This document shows, one piece after another, positions 11,695 through 24,368 of a stretch of DNA of 64,000 bases. Origin of the DNA: Hawksworthiomyces lignivorus (Eukaryota > Ascomycota > Sordariomycetes > Ophiostomatales > Ophiostomataceae); assembly GCA_002917075.1 (NCBI GenBank), contig NTMA01000135.1:1-64000 (forward strand), written 5' to 3'. Under the pieces are notes generated by a model, which searched no databases, was not told where the DNA came from, and worked only from the letters and a program-made list of their open reading frames with translations. The first letter of the stretch is position 1. Each line of letters begins with the position of its first letter. The translations under genes were made by a program, and so were the position numbers.

Positions 11695-14600
11695 GCCCGC
11701 TAGGATGAGACAGCAGCAAAACACAACCAACATATTTCACAGACTTGGCAAAAGCATTTGGGCAGCGGCGCAGGTTTCTTTTTCTTCTTTTTTGCCTTTG
11801 GTTCTCTTTTCCGCCCATGTTTAATTTCGGTCCTTTTTTTTTTCATGTAATCTCATTACGGTAGAATATGCTGGTAGAAGCAGAGAACAATCCAGACAGC
11901 AGATGAACGAGCAAAATTGCAGTCGAAAGGTTCATGATTGCCCGTGGCTGAAACAATACGATTCTGTTGGTGAGCGTACAAAATACAAATGAGAAGGATG
12001 AGGCATTGTTGCCGGCGGCTGTGCTGGTCATCTGTTGGTGCGCGTAATTGAGTAGGGCTAAATGGAGGGTAAATTCTCTTGTAGGCTTGGACCATGGCCT
12101 CGCTCAAGACCATGCACAGACGAGCGGTTGAGAAACATTCCTGCAGCCCAAGGCGCCATTTCTGTCTTTGGTCCCGCTCAGAAGGGCGTATTGCGCCGCA
12201 TAGTATATTAAAGCCCTCCATTTGCAGGGAGAGCGGGGATGTAAACCCTGGGGAAGCTGTGTCTCACTCACTTGCGTATAATAGCATGGAACTAGAAGCA
12301 GGACGTGCCGCTTCGGCGGGTATTCCACTACGATCGAGTGGCGCTCATCTGCAAGATGCGGAATGTCTTGGCAGGGGACATCTCTGGCCACTATGACAGG
12401 GTCTTGCAAAGTTGGCTTTTACACGTAGACCGTTGGCCAACACGTCGAATTTACAACAGCTTGATAAAGAGGAGAAAAAACTGTACAGCATCCTAATTGG
12501 GAATGTAATGCGAAGGATCAAAGACGAGCCTACAAGCAGTGGATGCCTTCTAGATTAACGAGAAGACGGTCGGCAAGAAAAAATGTCAGAGTCGCATCGT
12601 TGGGTCTTTTCGTCTGAACTTAATCCGCTGCAGCTTGTGATTGAGGGGAAACCCAAAGTACGTGTATGGTAATTACGCATTTCCTCACACCAAGTAAAGC
12701 AAAAAAAAGGGCAAAAAAGAAAGGCGGGAAAGAAAAACGGAGGGGAAAAGAGCATCGACGAAACCTTATCATTGTGATATTCCGAGGTTGATGTATCGTC
12801 CGATAAAAAGAAGGACTTTCTCACTTCCAAGAGGATGGCAGCACGGCGGACGGCTGCCTAAAGAAGCCCTTGATGCATCTGCACATCCTCATATTCGGCC
12901 CATTAGGTGTGAAGGAATGCAGCGAAAGGGTATCATGGGATTGGATACTGTTGAACACAGTTAGCCTTCAATTCTCCAGAGGCATTGACGAACTGGCAGA
13001 GCGGAGAGAATACCGACGAAATGCTACGCTGTGAAAACTCTGTGATGGAAGAGCTCGGAAGATACGGATCGAGGTGAGCTGCGAAGGCAAAAATGCTGGT
13101 GGAAGAAAGCACCAACCAGCAGCACTTTACGAGCAGACAGATAAGGAATACACGCACTCACACTTGCGCTCACACACACACACAACACATACACATACAA
13201 AATAAAGGGGTTAAGGCAAGAGCTAAGGATAACCTGCGATTTACCATAGAAAGAACCACTAACCATACCTATAAAAATAGAAGGAACCTGAGGCTGAGGT
13301 TCTCTTCCAAGAAAGCAAATGATGAAAGATGATGCGCAATGACTGGGAGAAACGAAACAAAGGAAGTCACAAACCAGGTTACAGAAATGATCTTGACGTT
13401 CCGGGAAGTGGGATGCCCAGTGCCATTGACTGGGGGGAAAGAGCCCAAACACGTTGTGATCGTACGTGTACGTCGTAGATTTCTTCAGGCCTTCGGTATT
13501 GTAAGCATAGGGGCGGAAATAATTGCTCGTAGCTTGTGGTTTGCGAACGATTCTTTCGTACTCGTACTTTGGGTGGTTAACGCTCAATTTCCTATTCTCC
13601 TATTCTCCTACACTCGTCCTCCACACACACTTTGCACAGCCTTTTGTTTTATCTCGGAAGCCCTTTTATGGCAGCGTATCTGGTGTAAAAAAAGCAGAGT
13701 GCTTACGACCGCATTTACAATCAATATTGCCCTTTTGGGTCGAACACGAATCCTTCAGTGCGGGACCCCTTGACGTCGCATTATGCTAAGCTTTTTAGCG
13801 CGCTCTTTGTCGTTCTTCAGGACCTTTTCTCTCCTCCTTTTCCTCCCTGGATAAGCGAAAGACGGCACACAGCAACCGTTTCCTGGATGTTAGGCTGCCA
13901 CTTAGGTTTCCGTCTTGTCTACTCTATTGCATGCGCTGTTTTCTCTTCTGTATGTTCCTCCGTAAGCTGGCGTCGGAGTTTCCTGGCTGCTCCAAGCTCT
14001 CCGCCGACGGCTGGCTTTCTTTTTGTCTTGATTTAGCGTCAGGACCGCAAGCGTACATAAGCCTTATGCGCTCGTTCAACGGCAAACTCCCTTTTTCATC
14101 CAATACGTCTTAGCAAACATGTCATTCACGGTTCTGTGAATAGGATGCAGTTCACACACCTTCCTTCATCACCTTCGTGCTGCGAAGGAGAAACCAATGG
14201 CTATCCTCCGTCCTAGAGGACATCACTCCCGTTTGTGGGATGCACATCAACGTCTTGACCCTTTCCCCCACCCATTTGCAAAAATAGTTAGTCTCCTAGA
14301 GGTCCCACTCGCATTGCGTACGACGTGTGCTTGTACAAATACACACACACCACACAGTACCGTGGCATGCGTCATTGGCAGACCTGAACCCCCTGTGTTT
14401 CCAGGTCATACTCGTACTCGCTTCTACAGTCTCGTACCTTGATCTCCGAGATTCCCTTCTTATAATCGAACCGCGTCTTGGCCCTGCTGCTGCCTGTGTT
14501 TATACCGCTTCTCGCCTTGGAGGATTTGCGCCGCAGGTGCTCCCTTGTGCTCTCTTTACGGGGCACACTGTAGCGTATTAGTCTTTATAAAGATAAACGG

Positions 14601-14999
14601 GGCGAAGCAGACTCTGCGTGCCTGATTATCATCCGTTTTAGCTTCTGTTGATTCCATTTTTTATTTTATTTTTATTTTTTACTTTATTTTACTTCATATA
14701 TGCTTAAGATCCCTTCCGGTTTCTTCTCCCCTCATTCTTGCTGAATGCGTCACTGATTTCTAAAAGCCTGGTCGTTCGCTTTTTTGCCATATCACAGCCA
14801 CAGCTTTCTTGTTAATAGGGAACATATTTAATATCCCTTCAGCCTCTCGCTTTTGCATTTCATCTTCAGTCCCTTATCTCTCGCTCTCTGTCACTCTCTC
14901 GTACATACGCCACCGCGTCACCTTGTTTCCTACATTTCTGGTATATTCGGTGTCACTCGCCACGTTCTTTTCCTGACATATCCGCGCCGGCTGTACGCA
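11695..14999. other. Long intergenic stretch, PRP45 to GH16
   Basis: A 3.3 kb gene-poor stretch. It holds a CA microsatellite near 13,165 to 13,190, T-rich tracts (14,640 to 14,700 is nearly pure T/A) and a CT-rich leader just before the GH16 start (14,870 to 14,900). Open frames here are short, lack domain-like content and do not join across plausible introns. A non-coding transcript is possible but cannot be shown from sequence. Confidence 0.5.
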
Positions 15000-16470
15000 A
15001 TGGGTCGCCGTTTCTACGAAGAATACACCGGGCCGTGGTGGAATCCTAAATACTGGGCCCTCAAGACATGGATCTTCCTGACAGTGGCCATCGTCGTCAT
15101 TCTCGCCATTGTCATCCCCGTGGGCGTCGTCGTCTCGCACAACAATTCCGAGTCCAACTCGTACCCAGCATATAGTCCGCTGAACTACACGCTGAAAGAC
15201 ACATGTACGTAGTGCACCGTCCACTTGGCGCATCTTGCTTGTGAACGCTGGTCTTTTCAACTGTGTCTGGCCTGCTCCTCTCTAACATTAGTTCTCTGCG
15301 TTTAGATTCCGGCGACAACTTCTTTGATAACTTCGACTATTACATAGGCTTTGATCCTGGTATGTAAAGTGATGTTTTTTTTCTACTATCGGTTGGCAGA
15401 CACCGTTCCTAACTGAAGCTAGCCCAGGGTTTCGTCCACTATGTGCCTGAAGCGCAAGCGCAGCAGCTGGTAAGATACAAGACACGATTCCTACTTCTCT
15501 TTCACATATATGGCCCGCTTCTCTCTGACATAGGCCCAAGAATCTCACCACGGCTACGAGCTCCTCAGCCGTTGTCCGCGTCGATACCTCGGTCGGGCCT
15601 GGATCCAACCCGGATGCCTCGACCGGCCGCTTCTCTGTGCGCCTGGAGTCCAAGAACCAGTACAACAATGGCTTGTTCATTTTCGAGATCAAGCACACTC
15701 CGGTCGGCTGCGGCACGTGGCCTGCCCTGTGGCTGGTTGAGTAGGTTCCTCTGAGACGATCTCTTCCTCATATTTGCTCTACTCCTTGTATGCTGACATT
15801 CTTGCCCCCCCTTCCCTTCAACAGCCCCAACAACAACATCTGGCCGTCGCACGGCGAGATCGACATCATGGAGGCCGTCAATCAGGGCACCTCGGGCAAC
15901 TCCATGACGCTCCACACCACTGGCGGCTGCACCATGCAGTCGGTGAAGCGCGAGATGACGGGGACAGCGGAGCAGGGCGACTGCCACAACACCACTAACG
16001 GCAATGCTGGCTGCGGTGTCGAGGGCGCGCCGGCTACGTACGGGCCTGCTTTCAACACGGCCAACGAAAACAGCGGCAGCGGCGGCGTGGTCGCCGTGGA
16101 GTGGCGCGACGACGGCATCCGCATCTGGCAGTTCGACTCCGGCTCTGTGCCCGCCGACATCACCGCCGGTGTGGCCCCCAGCCCTAACACGGCTACCTGG
16201 GGCACGGCGCTGGCCGACTTCCCTAGCACGCAGTGCGACATCGGCACCCACTTCACCAACGCCAGCATCGTCACCAACATCGACCTCTGCGGCTCTCTGG
16301 GCGAGGCCAAGTACCCGACTTCGGGCTGCCCCATGGACTGCGTCGGCAGCCACAAATGCATCGGCGGCAGCGCGCCTACCAACTGCACCGACTACGTCGC
16401 CAACAACCCCTCGGCCTTTGCCGACGCCTTCTGGGAGTTCGGCTCCTTCAAGGTGTACCAGGCGGCCTAG
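15000..16470 (+). CDS. GH16 endo-beta-1,3(4)-glucanase with N-terminal membrane anchor
   Basis: I place five exons, 15000-15204, 15306-15359, 15423-15469, 15541-15740 and 15825-16470, for 383 residues. Residues 1 to 18 are short and charged, and a strong transmembrane helix follows (about 20 to 48, ending VVVS), so the enzyme is probably a type II membrane protein facing the wall, or is released by cleavage. The GH16 catalytic motif is intact as GEIDIMEAV, with Glu180 the likely nucleophile, Asp182 and Glu185 the acid/base. Many Asn and Cys residues follow, as in fungal mixed-linkage glucanases. The reaction is endo-hydrolysis of beta-1,3 or beta-1,3-1,4 glucan, for wall remodelling or feeding. 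Intron 3 must end at an AAG acceptor (15540) to keep phase; the TAG seven bases earlier would shift the frame. That border is the weakest one. Confidence 0.9.
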
Positions 16471-17013
16471 AGCGGAAGGCGGGTGGAAAGCAGCGGTCTA
16501 CGGGTTTCATGAATATTTGGTATGATGAGAATTGTTTATCTGTGTTTTGGATCTTTTTAGTCTTTTTGACTATGTTTATTTGTTGCATTTATGATCAAAC
16601 AATAGGCGTTGGCTAGGACGAGTTGATCTTGTGCTCCTGTGGGCCTGTTGGTTGACTTGTTTGTTTATTATTCCCCTCTGCACAAATTATATAGATGACA
16701 GTCGTGATGAAAAAGGAAAAGAATGTGAAGAATATATTGTAATATTTATACAGCGGGTCATGCAAAAAAAAAAAAAAAAGCTGAAGAGAGCGATGAATGT
16801 GATAAAAATGGACATGAGCCGACCCGTTCATCATTGGCATACCATTCCCGCAGCACGTCTATTCCGAAATCCCCAGAGATGAGAGTTTTTTGTTTCCATG
16901 TCCTGTCTATGCATTCCAAAACGCCGCCCTTTTGGTCCAAAGTGCAAAAGCCTCACTCCCGCCCGTCTGTGGGCGCACTGTCCCCTTCTCCTCGATACGC
17001 ATCCGACGGCGCT
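16471..17013. other. Convergent spacer, GH16 / TIM22
   Basis: A 3' flank shared by two convergent genes, AT-rich, with a run of about 15 A near 16,765. No coding signal is present. Confidence 0.5.
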
Positions 17014-18060
17014 CTAGTCGTCGCTCGGCGGCATCCGCAAGTAAGCGTCGATGGCGGCGGAGAAGGCGGCGAAGCCGGCACAGCCGATGGCGGCGGCCTG
17101 GGGCCCGCCGTTGCGGGCGAGGATGGCGCCGGTGAGGCAGCCTGCGGCGACGCCGTTGGCCATGTCGTTCTTGGCGCGCAGGCCCTCGATGCCGCACTCG
17201 ATGCCCGCGAACAGCGCGCCCACCGCGCCAAAGTTCTTGGCCGTCGAGTAGCTGCGGCTGCCCATGTCGCGGAACCCGTGCGCCAGCTGCTGCCGCAGGG
17301 GCAGCGACGCCACCGTCTCGGGCGTGATGGCGACCGCTGCTGCTCCGCCGCCGATGCCGGCACCCGCCACTGACATGACCGGCGCGGCGGGGGTTACCGG
17401 CGTCGCCGCGGCCGCTGCCACGCGCGGTGCCGCCATCTTTGCCGCTGCGGATGCGCCCGCCGCCGTCGTAGACGCAACCGTCGAGGCCGTGGTCGTCGTG
17501 GTCGCCGCCGCGGTGATGGTCGTGGGCGCGGCTGCGCCCGCGCCGATGGCAGCTTTGCCAGCTGTTGATGCTGCTGTTGCTGCTGTTCCTGCTGCTGCTG
17601 TTGTCCCTGCTGCAGCCGTCCCTGCTGCAGCTCCGCCAGCTGGTGTTGGCGTTGGTGTGTGGAAAGGAGTATCGTAGGCCATCTATACCAAAAAAAAAAG
17701 AGACGTCAGCACTTCAGCGCTTCCTTGTTCCTGCTCTGCCCTCGCTGGGACTGGATGCTTCTTGCTCTGGACATACCGATGCCATAAACATGCCGAAAAT
17801 ACCACCCAGGCCGAAGCCAGCCACGCCGGACATGGCCGACTTGGCAAAGCACGACTCCATAGCCGCTTGAATCTGTAATTCGTTGTTAGCCGCACAGCTC
17901 ACGAACGTATTTTGCGGAATTTATATCATCTGTCTGCCAGAAGACGAGGGTTCGTTCTCACCCTCTTCACGTTCGGGTCATTCGGGTCGTACTGCCCACC
18001 CGCACCGCCGCCGCCGGTGGGGAGGCCGCCACCAGGAAAGCTGCTGCCGGGGAAGTTCAT
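17014..18060 (-). CDS. TIM22: Mitochondrial import inner membrane translocase subunit Tim22, with Ala/Thr-rich loop
   Basis: Three minus-strand exons, 18060-17962, 17872-17777 and 17682-17014, encode 287 residues. The N terminus ([12 protein letters not shown]) and the first hydrophobic segment ([19 protein letters not shown], residues about 47 to 65) match fungal Tim22. After MAYDTP comes the conserved second half with the [24 protein letters not shown] and [10 protein letters not shown] segments that form the remaining membrane helices. The protein is the channel of the TIM22 complex, which inserts carrier proteins into the inner membrane. The oddity is residues about 80 to 185, a roughly 105-residue Ala/Thr/Gly low-complexity insertion in the loop after the first helix. 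It makes the protein about 100 residues longer than the usual 180 to 200. Because the frame is open and both flanks are conserved, this is not a frameshift. Confidence 0.92.
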
Positions 18061-18782
18061 TGCTGGCTTTTCTGGAGGGGGAGAGACTAGAACAAGAATA
18101 CAACAAGGAGAGCAAACAAAGGAAGTGAGCGCTCAACAAGACCAAACGAATAACCCAGCAACACAGAAAAAGGCAAAAATAGCCGCGTCTCGTGCCTAGA
18201 CGAACTCTCTGCTTGTAAATCAGGGACCAGCGTCAGCGAGAGCGGCATGCCCGCAAGAACTAACAGAAAAGTTTCTTATCGCTAAATCTTTCTGCCGCCT
18301 TTCACCGCCAAACTTCGCACTGTGTATTATAAGCTCTATTCTGTTCTACTAAATTGTCTATTAGCGACTAATTATAGTGAACATCCCCTGAAGTTTACTT
18401 TCCGCTTTGAGCATCTCGCGAGAACCTCTTATGTTGCTCATATTGACTGTATGCTGGCTGCCTCGCAATTTGAGACGCTCCTAAGATTCTTGTCAAATTT
18501 ATTGTAGCACAACCATAACTGGTACACACACTTTGTTCAGCTTCCTCTTATATTAGAAAACACTGCACTCAAGACAACTGAAGCATCTTCCCCGTGGCTC
18601 GTCGCTGAGCACATCCATGATATATGTAGTCAGAACAACAACAAAAAATACACTTTTTCCCAGATGCAAAGATGAAGCACTCCTGTTTTTGATGTATCTC
18701 AAGACTCCCCGAGCCCAGAACGCCGAATGCAAAAACCATGCCACCCCCTCCTATCTGCTGCGGGTAACGACGAGGCGCTGTG
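18061..18782. other. Spacer between TIM22 and PWP2
   Basis: A 720 bp stretch between the TIM22 start and the PWP2 stop (both minus strand). It should contain the TIM22 promoter and the PWP2 3' untranslated region. It is AT-rich in 18,300 to 18,560. I see no gene. Confidence 0.5.
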
Positions 18783-21670
18783 CTAGTCCACACCCATCCA
18801 ACCGTCCTCGTCATCGTCGTCGTCGTCGTCGTCCACGAACCGCACTTCCGTCGGACCGTTTCTCTCTGACGTCTTCTCTGCGGCCGCAGACGGCGACGGC
18901 GGCGCCTCCAGTGCGGCCCAGGGCAGCTCCTTGTCGTCCTTTGTCTGGCGGCGCGCGGCGGCCTGGTCCAGCAGGTAGTCGACGGTGTAGGCGTTGTCGT
19001 CGGCGAGGCGGCGGATGTCGTCGCGCATGCGGGCGAGGGCGCGGGCGACGACGCGTAGCTCGACGTCGAGCTTGCCGCGGTGGGCGGCCAGGTAGGCGCC
19101 GTGGCGGTCGAGCAGGGCCTTGGTCCACAGCAGGCAGAACTCGATGTGCGGCGACTGCTCGGTCTGGGTGGCCACGAAGCGCAGCAGGCGCCCGACGTAG
19201 ACGGCGGGCACGGCGGCGACGACGAGGGTCACATCAGCAGGGGGCACCGCGAGGAATACGTGGCGCACGAGGGCGGCGTCGTTGAGGCGGAACGCCATGA
19301 TGAGCGCGGTGAGATAGTCGCGCTGCTCGCCACGCAGCAGCGCCAGCGTTGCAGCGGGCGTGACGTCGAGGCCGAGGTCGAAGGGGTCAAAGGCGGCCTG
19401 AGCGGCGTCCAGGCTGTAGACCAGCAGGCCTTCGGTGGAGGCGGCGCAGAAGGCGGTGCCAGCGGGCGAGAAAGCGATGCCGGCGACGCGCACGGCCGGC
19501 TGGCCGCGGCGCGCCGATGGATCGCCGCCACCGCGTGTGGCACCCGGAAGCGCGCGATCGCGGCGGTCTTCGCGGTCCGAGGCCTCGCCCTGTGTGTCGA
19601 GCTCGGCGCGCGGACCGGCCTCAGTCAGCTGGCGGCTGTTGAGAAACTCTTGCGTGCCGGCGACGGACAGGTTGACGCTGACAGTGAATTTCTTGAGGAG
19701 CACGCCTGTCGCCACGGCGTACAGGCAGATGTACTTGCTGGCGCCGGCGGCCAGCAGGCAGGTGCCGTCGGTGCTGTAGCGGATGGTGGAGAAGCTCTTA
19801 GTGCCGGCAGCGGTTGCGGCAGTGCGGCGGTCTGAGGCTCGGCGGCCGCCTGACACGTCACGCCGGCCGTCTACGCCAGCTACCTGCTGGGCCTCGGAGA
19901 TGGACCAAAAGGTCAGCTGACCGTCGAGCGTCGACAGGGCTAGCTGCTGCGCGTCAGGTCGCACGGCAATGGCGAGCACATCCGCCTGCAGCTGCAGCGG
20001 CTCGCTAGTCTGCGTGCGCGAGAAGACGGACCAGATGCGCGCTGTTCGGTCCCAGCTGCCGCTGACCAGCACGCTGCCGTCCGGCGCGAACGCCAGCGCC
20101 GACACGGGGCCCTCGTGGCCTGCCAAGCGATCCAGCAGCTGGCCCGTCTGCACGGACCAGATGTGGATGTCGAACGAGTCAACTGAGCCCGCCGCAACTA
20201 CTTCGCCGCTGGGATCGACGGCCAGGCACGAGAATGACAGCCGCGTCGGTGCCGTAAAGGTGCGGAAATTGCGATACCGCACCAGGTCCCACGCGCGCAC
20301 CGACCCGTCCAAGCTCGCCGTGAACAACACGTTGCCCTTCTTGGCAAACTCGCACGCCGTCACTCCGCTCGTGTGCTCCGTGAACGTCACTACGCAGAAT
20401 CCAGACTCGACGTCCCACACCTTGACGCGGCCATCGTCTGCCGTCGTCACGATGCGCTGCCCGTCCGGCGCGTACGCTAGCGCATTCATTGAGTCGAAGT
20501 GGCCCTGCTGCTTCAGCACGTAGGACTCCGACTGCCACTCCCACACCAGCAGCTGGCCCAGCTTGGACGCTCCAAACGCCAGCCACTCGCCTGAGCTGTT
20601 AATGATCACGTGGTCGATGTCGTTCTGCGAGATGCTTAGCGTGTGGATCATGCTGAAGTCGGGCAACTCGTACAGGCCGAACAGCCCGTTGGAGAACCCG
20701 GCAACCAGTAGGTTTGACGCCGCGTGGTACGCTGCGCAGCGGAGGCTTGCATTATTCTGCATAAAGTAGTGCCGCTGCACGATGCGCCAGCGCATGTTCG
20801 AGTCGTCTTCATCGTCCTCGTCGCTGCTGTCGTCGTCGTCGCTCCGGCGGGGCGGTTTCCGGTACTTCCACTCGAACAGCGCTCCGTCTTTGCTGACTGT
20901 ATAGATGGTCTCCTGGTCCCGCGAGAACCAGGCGCCGACGACTGCCTGTCTGTGGCCGGACAGGACGGTTGGCGTGAAGCCCTCCTCCTTGGTCAGGTTC
21001 CATATCCGGGTCGTCAGGTCTTTAGAGGCTGTGAGGAAGAAGCGAGAGTCGCTGGACCATTCGATATGGTGGACGCTGTCAAAGTGGCCAGCATAAGTGC
21101 GGTAGCGCACAAACGGCGCAAACTCGAGCTCACCGTCGGCATTGGTGTCCGGGGTGGGGGGGACGTGCCAGACCTCCGTCTTGCGCCCGAGGCCGACGGC
21201 GAAGAAGCGGCCCGAGGGGGAGAAGGCAAGAGCCGTTGACGCAGCACGGAAAGAGAAGTGGTAGAGAACCACCCGCCTAGGCAGATTCGTCAAGATAGCC
21301 TGACCATCTTCGTCGATCGAGAGCAGGAGATTGCCTCTTGGGGTCAGGCCAATACGTGAGATGTTCTTGCGGTGGGAGAATGGGAGGGTGTAAGATTTGT
21401 TGCTGGAGAAAACCAAGTCAGTCATAACATTGGAAGACGGAACTTCCCATAAAAACTCGGAAGGTGGTGCTTACTCGACGAGGTTGAAGACGGTCACTCG
21501 GTTACCGACAGGGGAGTAGAGATGGGTTCCGTCTGGGCTGAAGAGCAGGTTGCCCTGGCAGTAGACGGTCCCCAGCAGGTTGGAGAACTTGAAGAGGAAA
21601 CATAATATTAGTACCATAGAGCTTCCAGAGCATGGGCAGTTGACATGATTACCTTGAAATCCGACTTCAT
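18783..21670 (-). CDS. PWP2: Periodic tryptophan protein 2 (U3 snoRNP / SSU processome WD40 protein)
   Basis: Three exons, 21670-21653, 21587-21475 and 21402-18783, give 916 residues. The first exon is only 18 nt (MKSDFK) and its intron ends at an AAG acceptor, but the junction yields MKSDFKFSNLLGTVY, the expected conserved start. Tandem WD40 repeats fill residues about 20 to 690, with repeated AFSPDG-like and VKVWD, ARIWS, VRAWD endings. The C-terminal Utp12-type helical domain (residues about 715 to 860) follows. Pwp2 is a core UTP-B subunit needed for 18S pre-rRNA processing in the nucleolus. Local expansions include an acidic patch (about 215 to 232), a charged insertion in the last WD40 blade region, and a run of eight Asp near the C terminus encoded by a GTC/GAC triplet repeat at about 18,805 to 18,833. 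The gene diverges from the septin gene. Confidence 0.94.
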
Positions 21671-22844
21671 CCTTCGTAGCCAGTAGAGACCAGTATATAC
21701 GTCTCCTTGTAACCAAAACGAAGCTCAATATCAAAGCGACAAAAAAAAAGTTCTCCAAAATTCGTTATCGGAGAAGATTCACTTATCGCGAAGAGAGTCT
21801 GTAAATTTTAGTGGAGCACGGCAAAATTGTTCTTCCAGGCCGCTACTTGAAGCCAGCCAAACAGCTGCGGGTCGACATTTTGCACTAAATTTTTGGCTCC
21901 CAAAAGCAAATAAAAGGGGAAACGGCTGGCAGCTCAAATAAACTATCTGGCGTGGTGTATTGCTGGGGTATGGTACAGAGCAGTCGTACAAGTATGTGTA
22001 CTAGAGAACAGGCGAAGATTAAAGTGTATACATTTCACATGTAGTGGGAGTTGTATGTAAGAAAACTATCGTTGAGAGACCCAATTCAGAAAAACATTTA
22101 ATAAGCGAATGCAATTTGCATTTCCTCGCACGTGATTTAATTTCGCTCTTTCTTTTTTTCTCTGTTTGCTTCTTTCCTGATTTCCTTGTCTTTCTTTGGT
22201 GCTCAAAGCCTTACAACATGATCAGAGCGGTCCGTGAACCTGTACACCGATTGACGTGGTCAGTGTTCTGGTCTAGGAAGTACCGCTAAATCGGGCTAGT
22301 CAGCTGTTTCCCTGACGCCCGCCGTTGGGTGCTATGGTCCAATGCCGAGTACAAGAAAAAAGGGGGGAAGGTAGCCCCCTGCCCAACTTTTTAGAAGTGG
22401 AAAGAAGGGGATAATAGTCCAGAGTACTAGGGAAAGAGGGACAGGACATCGCAATCAGACTGGAGAGGACAGGAAGGCACTGGGGGAGCGACAGAGCACA
22501 CTGGGTGGCCCCTCCCCCCTGGATTTAGTTGGCCCGTGCACTGCACTGGAAATTTGAACACTTTCCCCTTGATCTGTGGTCCTCCCCTGAGGAAGCAGCA
22601 AAGCTTCCTTTCTCCTTCCTTTTTCCGCTTTTTTCTTTTCCTGCTTGTTGGAGAAAGAAAAATAAAACAAAAAAACAAATCATTAATAAAACGAAACAAT
22701 TCGCCTCCTTCATCTTTCTTCCTTGTTTCCAATCTCCATTGCATCGCCAGCCTCGATCGCTCCAGCTCCCGAGTCTGTAGACCGAAATACCTCTCTCTCG
22801 CTGCCTTACCGCTCTAACACCCGCACCAATTCACATTCACCACA
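21671..22844. promoter_or_regulatory. Divergent intergenic region (PWP2 / septin)
   Basis: About 1.2 kb between two divergent starts, holding both promoters. The septin side (22,600 to 22,840) is a CT-rich leader ending CACCACA before the ATG. The central part is AT-rich. No coding frame was found. Confidence 0.55.
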
Positions 22845-24368
22845 ATGCCTCCCGTCACCGCTGAGAGTGCTTCGCCGATTGGCATCGCCAATCTGCCAAA
22901 CCAGCGTCACAAGATTGTCGCAAAGAGGGGAGCTGCTTTTACCATTATGGTACGTAGACTGACCGTCTTGTTCTTTTTTATGTGGCCTTTCTGTTTAGTG
23001 TTTTGTGGCTGACCGGCGCCCCTTTTCTGCTGTCTTCAGGTGGCCGGTGAATCTGGCCTGGGCAAGACCACCTTCATCAACACCCTCTTCTCCACGACCA
23101 TCAAGAACTATGCCGACCACAAGCGTCGCCACCAGAAGCAGGTCGACAAGACCGTCGAGATCGAGATCACCAAGGCTGAGCTCGAGGAGAAGTTCTTCAA
23201 GGGTAAGCAATCCAACCTACCTGCAGCTAGCTAGCTGCACATAACTACAGATTCTAGGGATGCCACGACCCCTTCATGGACTGTTCTATAGGCCTCTTTG
23301 TCTCTTTTTTTTTTTGTGTATATGCAATTTTCTAGCTTCACTCGGATGTGTGGACTGACACCAGCAATCTACAGTCCGCCTGACCGTCATCGACACCCCG
23401 GGCTTCGGCGACTATGTCAACAACCGTGACTCATGGATGCCCATCATCGAGTTCCTCGACGACCAGCATGAGTCCTACATGTTGCAGGAGCAGCAGCCCC
23501 GCCGTCAGGACAAGATTGACCTGCGTGTCCATGCTTGCCTGTACTTCATCCGCCCCACCGGCCACACCCTGAAGCCTCTTGATATCGAGGTGATGAAGCG
23601 GCTCTGCTCGCGCGTCAACCTGATCCCCGTCATTGCCAAGGCCGACACGCTTAGCCCTGCCGACCTGGCCAAGTTCAAGCAGAGAGTAAGTGAAAAGAAG
23701 AAAATGAGCCCAGCGGCAGTTTGAAGATGGCCACCAGCCAAAAGGAAACGTCTACGGAGCGCCGCAATACTAACACGTTTCACTCCTAGATCCGGGCTGT
23801 CATTGAGGCCCAGAGCATCAAGATCTACCAGCCCCCGATTGAGGAGGATGACGAGGCTGCTGCCCAGCACGCCCGCAGCCTTATGGCGGCCATGCCCTTT
23901 GCTGTTATCGGTTCGGAGAAGGACGTCAAGACGGGCGATGGCCGCATTGTCAAGGGCCGGCAATACTCCTGGGGTGTCGCCGAAGTCGAGAACGAGGACC
24001 ACTGTGACTTCAAGAAGCTCCGCTCCATCCTGATTCGCACCCACATGCTGGATCTCATCCACACCACTGAGGAGCTGCACTATGAGGCCTACCGCGCCCA
24101 GCAGATGGAGACCCGCAAGTTCGGCGAGGCGCGCCCGCGCAAGCTGGACAACCCCAAGTTCAAGGAGGAGGAGGAGGCTCTTCGCAAGCGCTTCACCGAG
24201 CAGGTCAAGATCGAGGAGCAGCGGTTCCGGCAATGGGAGCAGAAGCTCATCGCTGAGCGTGATCGTCTTAACAAGGATCTCGAGCAGACCCATGCCCAGA
24301 TCAAGCAGCTCGAGTCCGAGCTCGAGTCAATGCAGGGCCCTGCCGTGCGCAGCCACGGCCGCCGCTAA
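22845..24368 (+). CDS. CDC3: Septin, Cdc3/AspB type
   Basis: Four exons, 22845-22949, 23040-23202, 23375-23685 and 23790-24368, encode 385 residues. The P-loop GTPase motifs are all in place: G1 GESGLGKTT (residues 38 to 46), G3 DTPGFGD after the third exon begins, and G4 AKAD. The septin unique element and a C-terminal coiled coil (residues about 300 to 375, rich in E, K, R and Q heptads) follow. Septins polymerise into filaments and collars at septa, hyphal branches and conidiophores and scaffold cytokinesis. The N terminus (MPPVTAESASP) and the NLPNQRHKI segment match the AspB/Cdc3 group rather than Cdc10, Cdc11 or Cdc12. Exon 2 could end one base earlier or later at GGGTAAG; the chosen cut keeps the frame. 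Confidence 0.95.

Noticed and set aside
13024..13587. 187-codon minus-strand frame in the PRP45 to GH16 gap
   Set aside because: It covers a CA microsatellite and T-rich DNA, and shows no motif, codon bias or supporting splice signals.
23505..24293. 262-codon open frame antisense to the septin gene
   Set aside because: It lies wholly inside septin exons and an intron on the opposite strand. Its Leu-rich translation is a mirror of GC-rich septin codons, with no domain of its own.
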